9,101 nt of DNA from Ruminococcus sp. UBA3800. Its GTDB lineage: Bacteria > Bacillota > Clostridia > Oscillospirales > Ruminococcaceae. The stretch is from NCBI GenBank assembly GCA_002368715.1, contig DFEO01000066.1, positions 1 through 9,101 of the forward strand. Direction: 5' to 3'. How positions within the stretch are numbered: position 1 is the stretch's first letter; the number at the start of each line of letters is the position of its first letter. The notes under the pieces are model-generated. The model searched no databases, was not told the DNA's origin, and saw only the letters and a list, made by a program, of their open reading frames with translations. Shown one piece after another: positions 5,225 to 9,101 of this stretch. Made by a program: the position numbers and the translations under genes.

Positions 5225-7711
5225 TTGGGAGTTTTCTTAAAGTACATTTCAAAGAATATGCTCGAAAAGAAGGGAAGACTTTTTCTGCTCATCTTTTCGA
5301 TCATGTGCTGTACGGCACTGCTGATAATGAGCATGGGGCTCGTTGACGTGCTGCTTGACAGCTTTACCCAGCCCGAAAGGATAGCGGCTGAAGGTCAGGA
5401 CATAGCTATTTACTCTATCACCGAGGAACAGTTCTTCGATGAGAACGATGTGAAGGGAAATGTTTCGGACCTTGAGGGCAGGATCGCTGTCACGGGTGTT
5501 CTTGAGGATGACGAGATCATCTATGTCAGCCTGAACGGTTTGAAGGGCTATGACAAGGATATGGTCAAGGGCAGCATGGAGGACAAAAACGAAAAGGTCT
5601 GTGTTATCTCGGACAGGATAGCTGACGAGCGTGATCTCGGCATCGGTGACAAGATCACTGTTGCGGTCAGCGGCGAGAAGGTCGATCTTGAAATAACTGG
5701 CATAGCCGTAAACAACGGCCTTTTCTATGGCGACAAGAACAAGAGCTTTAATATCGTTGTGCCTTATTCTTATCTGAATGAGCTGCTCGGAGCAGGCGGG
5801 AAGTATAACAAGATGACCGCCAAGGTAGACTCTGACGACAAGAGCTACGATGCTATCGAAGGGATAATAAAGGATTTTAACAATGATAATGACAAGGTCG
5901 CAGCTGTGGCTCTTGTGAACGACAGCAAGGATGGTTCGGAGTCGATAACTCTCGGACTTTACACGATGCTCTCTATCGTGTGCGTTGTATGTATCATCAT
6001 AATCTACGGCGCATTCAAGCTTATCATCACCGAGCGTATGACTGTTATCGGAACATTTATGAGTCAGGGTGCCACAAAGAAAAAGATAGAGCACATCCTG
6101 CTTATCGAAGCGCTTCTTTACGGCGTTCTGGGGTCACTGTTCGGAACGGGCCTTGGGCTCGGAGGGCTTGCTCTGCTCACAAGGATGATCTCACCGCTTG
6201 CCGAATACGGCATCTATATGCCGCTGAGGATAAACGGCACGCATATACTTATCGGTGTGCTTTTTGCCTGCATCCTGTCGCTGGTGTCTGCGCTGATACC
6301 TGTCAGGAGCATAAGAAAGCTCCAGCCCAAGGATGTTATCCTCGGCAGGCTGGAGACTCAGCACAAGAAGGGTGCTGTTCGCTTTGTCATAGGTTGTCTG
6401 CTTCTTGTTATCGCTATTGTCGGAGCGCTGGCTGACGGCGAGGCTGTTGACTCGATGAGCGGTCTGTTCCTTGCTATGGCGATGATCGGTATGCTGATGA
6501 TGTCGAGAAAGTTCATAAAGCTCGTATCGGGAAAGATCGCATCGCTTTTCAGGGGTCACACCACCATCTTCCTCTCGCTCAATGCCATAAAGACTTCAAA
6601 GCTTCTGAGAGGAAACATAACACTTCTGGTGCTCACACTTTCGTCAGTTATGCTCATAGCCTCTATCGGCACAAGTATGACCGACTATGTGGTACACGCA
6701 TATGACGAGCTGGAGTTTGACTATATGCTCACAAACCCCATACCAAGCTCCACTGATGTTACTTCCACTCAGATGATAGTTGATGCTGTTTCAAAGATCG
6801 AGGGCATAGACAGCGAAAGAACAGCGCCTATGTCAAATCTCTGGAGCACAGTCAATGATAAGGGCGCCGTTGTTATGTCAGGCGACCCTGTGCAGTTAGC
6901 GGACTTTGCTCCCTATCTCAGGCTGAGAGAGGGCAAAACAGGCGACTACTTCAAAAAGTTTGAAGCATCGGATGACAATGTGATAATGGTATCCACCGCA
7001 GTTTTGAAGGATGTCGGCAAAAAGGTCGGTGACACCGTCAAACTCGAGATCGAGGGCGTAAAGGAGAAGTTTAAGATCATAGGCGAGTACGACGGAAAGA
7101 TGCTCAACAGCGGCAGAACTCTCCTTCTTAATATCGACAAGGCCAGAGACGTTTTCAAGGTAAAGGAGTCCGACACGATAAACGTCTATCTTGAAAAGGG
7201 TGCAGATAAAAAGCAGGTCGAGAAGGATCTTAAAAAGGCGATAGGCGTTTACGGATCCACATACATATCAAAACAGGAAATGGTGGATGAAAACGTTGAA
7301 AGCAATCAGATGATAATCGACATTCTTTCGGTATTCACATATCTAGCGCTCGTGATCGCATCTATCGGTATCTTCAATAATATATCCATAAGCTTTGCTC
7401 AGCGCAGAAAGGAATTTGCCGTTATGGCTTCGGTGGGAATGAACGCTTCCATGCGCCGCAGGATGATCCTTTGCGAGAGCATAACCGGTGTTGTCTGGAG
7501 CGCTGTCGCATCCATCCCCTATACGATGCTGCTGTGCATCCTTTCGCAGAAGCTGCTTGCAGGAGTGGATATGAAGATGGACATCTTCTTTGACTGGAAA
7601 GCATATCCTGTTTACCTTGTGGTCGTTGCCTTTGTTATCTTCCTTGCCTCGGCAGGCTCTATGAAGAAGATAGGCAGACTGAGGGTCGTTGAAGAACTGA
7701 AGTATGAATAA
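5225..7711 (+). CDS. FtsX/MacB-type ABC transporter permease, two FtsX modules
   Basis: Membrane subunit of an ABC exporter of the MacB/LolCDE/FtsX superfamily, whose members move antibiotics, peptides or lipids or transmit force across the membrane. Length from this start is 828 residues. Layout: one membrane segment at about 19-42, an extracytoplasmic domain (43-240), three segments (244-362) forming the first FtsX core, two linking segments (387-427), then a second copy with one segment (463-484), an extracytoplasmic domain (485-690) and three segments (698-813). Ten membrane segments and two large outer domains separate it from BceB, which has only one. The TTG at 5225 was chosen because AAGGAG (5210-5215) lies 9 bases before it and the protein then begins near the conserved FLKYISKN. 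A longer TTG start at 5201 lacks a Shine-Dalgarno sequence, and the out-of-frame ATG at 5220 stops after six codons. The ATPase gene follows after 21 bases. The substrate is not evident. Confidence 0.88.
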   Translation: MGVFLKYISKNMLEKKGRLFLLIFSIMCCTALLIMSMGLVDVLLDSFTQPERIAAEGQDIAIYSITEEQFFDENDVKGNVSDLEGRIAVTGVLEDDEIIYVSLNGLKGYDKDMVKGSMEDKNEKVCVISDRIADERDLGIGDKITVAVSGEKVDLEITGIAVNNGLFYGDKNKSFNIVVPYSYLNELLGAGGKYNKMTAKVDSDDKSYDAIEGIIKDFNNDNDKVAAVALVNDSKDGSESITLGLYTMLSIVCVVCIIIIYGAFKLIITERMTVIGTFMSQGATKKKIEHILLIEALLYGVLGSLFGTGLGLGGLALLTRMISPLAEYGIYMPLRINGTHILIGVLFACILSLVSALIPVRSIRKLQPKDVILGRLETQHKKGAVRFVIGCLLLVIAIVGALADGEAVDSMSGLFLAMAMIGMLMMSRKFIKLVSGKIASLFRGHTTIFLSLNAIKTSKLLRGNITLLVLTLSSVMLIASIGTSMTDYVVHAYDELEFDYMLTNPIPSSTDVTSTQMIVDAVSKIEGIDSERTAPMSNLWSTVNDKGAVVMSGDPVQLADFAPYLRLREGKTGDYFKKFEASDDNVIMVSTAVLKDVGKKVGDTVKLEIEGVKEKFKIIGEYDGKMLNSGRTLLLNIDKARDVFKVKESDTINVYLEKGADKKQVEKDLKKAIGVYGSTYISKQEMVDENVESNQMIIDILSVFTYLALVIASIGIFNNISISFAQRRKEFAVMASVGMNASMRRRMILCESITGVVWSAVASIPYTMLLCILSQKLLAGVDMKMDIFFDWKAYPVYLVVVAFVIFLASAGSMKKIGRLRVVEELKYE

Positions 7712-7732
7712 ACAGATCGGAGGAAGAAAATA

Positions 7733-8419
7733 ATGAATGCAATAGAAGTTACGAACGTGAACAGAAAATTTAAAAACGGAAACGAAGAGGCACACGTTTT
7801 AAAGGACATAAACCTTGAGGTAGAGGAGGGAGAGTTTATCTCGATAATGGGCCCGTCAGGCGGCGGAAAGTCAACGCTTCTTTATCTGCTCGGCGGACTT
7901 GATATGCCGACATCGGGAACTGTGAAGATAAACGGCACCGATCTTAGCACATTGAAAGACAAGGCTCTGTGCAGGATGAGAAACGAGGAAGTGGGCTTTG
8001 TGTTCCAGTTTTATAATCTAGTGCCCAACCTGAATGTCGAGGACAACATAGCACTGCCGCTGATGATAGCCGGAAAAAAGCGCTCGGAATATATAGATAA
8101 GCTGGACGAGTGCCTGAAAATAATCGGGATGGAGGACAAGAGGAAGCTGACCCCCAGAGAGCTCTCGGGCGGCCAGCAGCAGAGAGTGGCGATAGCAAGG
8201 TCGCTTGTGTTCGACCCGAAGATACTGTTCCTTGACGAGCCGATCGGAAACCTTGACACCAAGACCGGAACTAACATTATGGAGCTTTTCCGTGAGATAA
8301 ACCGGAAATACAACAAGACGATAGTTCAGGTCACACACTCCGAGTCCGCAGCAAAATACGGCACAAAGCTCGTAAGGCTCGTAGACGGTCAGATACAGTC
8401 TGTCGAGGCTCTTTCCTGA
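7733..8419 (+). CDS. ABC transporter ATP-binding protein, MacB/LolD type
   Basis: Cytoplasmic ATPase that powers the permease encoded just upstream. All motifs are in place in 228 residues: Walker A GPSGGGKST (40-48), Q-loop Gln92, signature LSGGQ (144-148), Walker B ILFLDEP with Asp168 and Glu169, D-loop GNLD (172-175) and H-loop His202. The text around Walker B, DEPIGNLD, is the DEPTGNLD hallmark of the MacB/LolD/FtsE group with Thr changed to Ile171, a mild change outside the catalytic residues. GGAGGA (7719-7724) stands 8 bases before the ATG. The gene lies 21 bases behind the permease with no terminator between, so the two are one operon. The order permease first, ATPase second is the less common one. 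No sensor kinase or response regulator is linked in the window. Confidence 0.95.
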   Translation: MNAIEVTNVNRKFKNGNEEAHVLKDINLEVEEGEFISIMGPSGGGKSTLLYLLGGLDMPTSGTVKINGTDLSTLKDKALCRMRNEEVGFVFQFYNLVPNLNVEDNIALPLMIAGKKRSEYIDKLDECLKIIGMEDKRKLTPRELSGGQQQRVAIARSLVFDPKILFLDEPIGNLDTKTGTNIMELFREINRKYNKTIVQVTHSESAAKYGTKLVRLVDGQIQSVEALS

Positions 8420-8448
8420 AACCAAACACATAAACATACAGCAAAAAA

Positions 8449-8564
8449 GCTTTTGAAAGCAGGGCGTGGATCAGCGGATCCGATAAAAGCGCACCTATGA
8501 TAGGAACGGGTCTGAAAAGACGGTAATGACGTTCGATGATTAAGGCTCTGTTTGATCTGACTGC
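8449..8564 (+). other. Possible structured RNA or structured 3' leader-trailer behind the ABC operon
   Basis: Between the ATPase stop and the next terminator there is no coding frame of note but several local hairpins: GCTT/AAGC (8449-8460), GGATC/GATCC with an AGCG loop (8468-8481), CCTA/TAGG (8494-8504), and a compound hairpin in which GAACG (8504-8508) pairs with CGTTC (8530-8534) and encloses GTCT-GAAA-AGAC (8510-8521). GCAG (8458-8461) could also close with CTGC (8561-8564). I do not recognise a known riboswitch or RNA family. It may simply be the structured 3' untranslated region of the operon, or a small RNA processed from it. Confidence 0.3.
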
Positions 8565-8593
8565 AAAGACCGCCCCGAGTGGGCGGTCTTTTT
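8565..8593 (+). terminator. Rho-independent terminator of the ABC operon transcript
   Basis: AAAGACCGCCC (8565-8575) and GGGCGGTCTTT (8581-8591) form an 11-base-pair stem with a CGAGT loop and a T run to 8593. It lies 146 bases after the ATPase stop, leaving an unusually long trailer. Confidence 0.92.
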
Positions 8594-8705
8594 GTGGCCC
8601 GAAAGCCCCCGTTTTTTACCGTGGTTTCAAAAGAGCTTTATCTATGAGCAGAACGATAACTATCGCCGTGATCTTCGGTGCATTTTCATTGAACTGACCT
8701 GACGC

Positions 8706-8742
8706 AAAAAACCTCTCTGTCGGTTTCCCGACAAAGAGGTTT
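8706..8742 (-). terminator. Minus-strand Rho-independent terminator
   Basis: Arms at 8709-8723 and 8728-8742 pair around a four-base loop. On the plus strand there is one C-A mismatch (8717/8734); on the minus-strand RNA it becomes a G-U pair, so the stem is complete. Six T residues follow on the minus strand (plus AAAAAA, 8706-8711), whereas on the plus strand the T run is only three. Both facts point to a leftward transcript that begins somewhere between 8743 and about 9020. Confidence 0.75.
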
Positions 8743-8917
8743 ACTTTCAAAGTATTTAGTTGAACAATCTGTTGAACAACTTTGTAAGATATTCTCGAAA
8801 ATACCGAAATACGGCGGGTTGAGATAGATCTGATTATCTCTTCGAGTAAGGCGCATCGGCACTTGTAATTTATTCTATTGTTTGCGAAAATGCCTGTTTT
8901 ACGGTGCTTTCAATGTT

Positions 8918-9001
8918 TTAACTTCGCTTTTCTTTATCTTTTGTTTCCTGCGATTTTGTAACTTTAAAGACCAGATAAAGACCAACGAAAGACCAAATCA
9001 T
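8918..9001 (-). CDS. Possible small membrane protein, 27 residues
   Basis: A short frame below usual size limits. The product starts MIWSFVGLYLVFKV, a hydrophobic segment of about 14 residues, and continues with a highly charged tail (KSQETKDKEKRS). AGGAG (plus-strand CTCCT, 9011-9015) lies 9 bases before the ATG, a good distance. A minus-strand TATAAT is at 9019-9024, and the minus-strand terminator at 8706-8742 would end the transcript after roughly 300 bases. Small hydrophobic-plus-basic peptides of this form occur among type I toxins and regulatory membrane peptides, but I recognise no family. Against it: the promoter is so near that part of the Shine-Dalgarno sequence may be lost from the transcript, and the hydrophobic part is encoded by the AAAGACCA repeats, so the frame may be accidental. 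Confidence 0.3.
   Translation of the reverse strand: MIWSFVGLYLVFKVTKSQETKDKEKRS
8966..8995 (+). repeat. Three AAAGACCA direct repeats on an 11-base pitch
   Basis: AAAGACCA occurs at 8966-8973, 8977-8984 and 8988-8995, each separated by three unrelated bases (GAT, ACG). The pitch is one helical turn, so a protein could bind all three on one face. The last copy ends 22 bases before the -10 hexamer of the promoter for the gene beginning at 9091. It may be an activator site; iteron-like or recombinase arm sites are alternatives. Confidence 0.65.
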
Positions 9002-9014
9002 TTTGGCGTACTCC

Positions 9015-9024
9015 TGTTATTATA
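9015..9024. promoter_or_regulatory. Overlapping -10 elements for divergent transcripts
   Basis: On the plus strand TGT followed by TATTAT (9018-9023) is an extended -10 for the gene starting at 9091; the sequence 17 bases upstream (8995-9000) is not a good -35 and the AAAGACCA repeats end there. On the minus strand the same block reads TATAAT (9019-9024), with a poor CTCACC -35 at 9042-9047. If both work, they exclude each other. Confidence 0.4.
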
Positions 9025-9090
9025 CGTTAAATGAGAACCGTGGTGAGAGCTGTTGAGAACTATCACCGCATAACAACGGAGGTAATAACC

Positions 9091-9101
9091 ATGAGCAGAT
9101 A
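9091..9101 (+). CDS. Start of a gene that leaves the window
   Basis: ATG AGC AGA is preceded by GGAGG (9078-9082) at a spacing of 8 bases, a textbook start. Only Met-Ser-Arg can be read, so the product is unknown. Its promoter region would contain the AAAGACCA repeats and the extended -10 at 9015-9023. Confidence 0.6.

Larger units (their letters stand above)
8420..9090. other. 671-base region without a recognised large gene
   Basis: Apart from the items listed separately (structured trailer, two terminators, small ORF, repeats, promoter block), it holds two 9-base direct repeats GTTGAACAA (8759-8767 and 8771-8779, 12-base pitch), an inverted repeat GAGATA/TATCTC (8821-8840), and TGAGAAC twice (9032-9038, 9054-9060, 22-base pitch). 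A minus-strand frame without a start codon is open for 97 codons (8619-8909). No tRNA or mobile-element gene is visible. Confidence 0.6.

Noticed and set aside
5249..6094. Minus-strand 281-codon frame inside the permease gene
   Set aside because: Shadow of the permease frame; low-complexity histidine- and aspartate-rich translation, no Shine-Dalgarno sequence and no family resemblance.
8890..8961. Plus-strand 23-residue hydrophobic frame
   Set aside because: No Shine-Dalgarno sequence or promoter before it, and it is antisense to the better-supported minus-strand small frame.

Overview
The window looks like chromosomal DNA of a low-to-mid GC Firmicute of the Oscillospiraceae, most likely Ruminococcus or a close relative. 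The reasons are strong AGGAGG-type ribosome binding sites, sigma-A promoters, Rho-independent terminators, heavy use of ATA and AGG codons, a Spo0A-type regulator, and a large secreted protein with bacterial beta-repeats, fibronectin type III domains and a transglutaminase-like domain. This is inferred from style and gene content, not from a database match. No tRNA, rRNA, CRISPR array or insertion sequence was found.

Layout from the left. The window opens inside an L-fucose/L-arabinose isomerase family gene (3' part only), closed by a clear terminator. A short peptide deformylase follows. A 258-base spacer then carries a symmetric cluster of Spo0A-type heptamers (TGTCGAA and its complement). 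The next gene encodes a 248-residue protein with a Spo0A DNA-binding domain behind a degenerate receiver. It runs convergently into a 645-residue secreted transglutaminase-like protein on the minus strand, and a hairpin between the two serves both. Divergent from the secreted protein is cytidine deaminase, with its own promoter and terminator.

The right half starts with a 360-base control region for an ABC operon. It holds a catabolite-type palindrome, two 17-base direct repeats on a 21-base pitch abutting a strong promoter, and an inverted repeat overlapping a second possible promoter. The operon encodes an FtsX/MacB-type permease with a TTG start and then its ATPase. A 671-base stretch without a recognisable large gene follows. 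It contains a possibly structured RNA ending in a terminator, a minus-strand terminator, a 27-codon minus-strand small ORF, three AAAGACCA repeats on an 11-base pitch, and finally the first codons of a new plus-strand gene that leaves the window.

How the genes relate: isomerase, deformylase and cytidine deaminase look like independent metabolic or housekeeping genes. The permease and ATPase form one two-gene export or peptide-resistance unit. The best candidate for something undescribed is the Spo0A-like protein with a receiver that has lost most phosphorylation residues, together with the four-heptamer palindromic array upstream of it. This suggests a phosphorylation-independent, possibly self-regulating Spo0A relative. 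The second candidate is the right-hand intergenic region, which may hold a small membrane protein or RNA gene on the minus strand.
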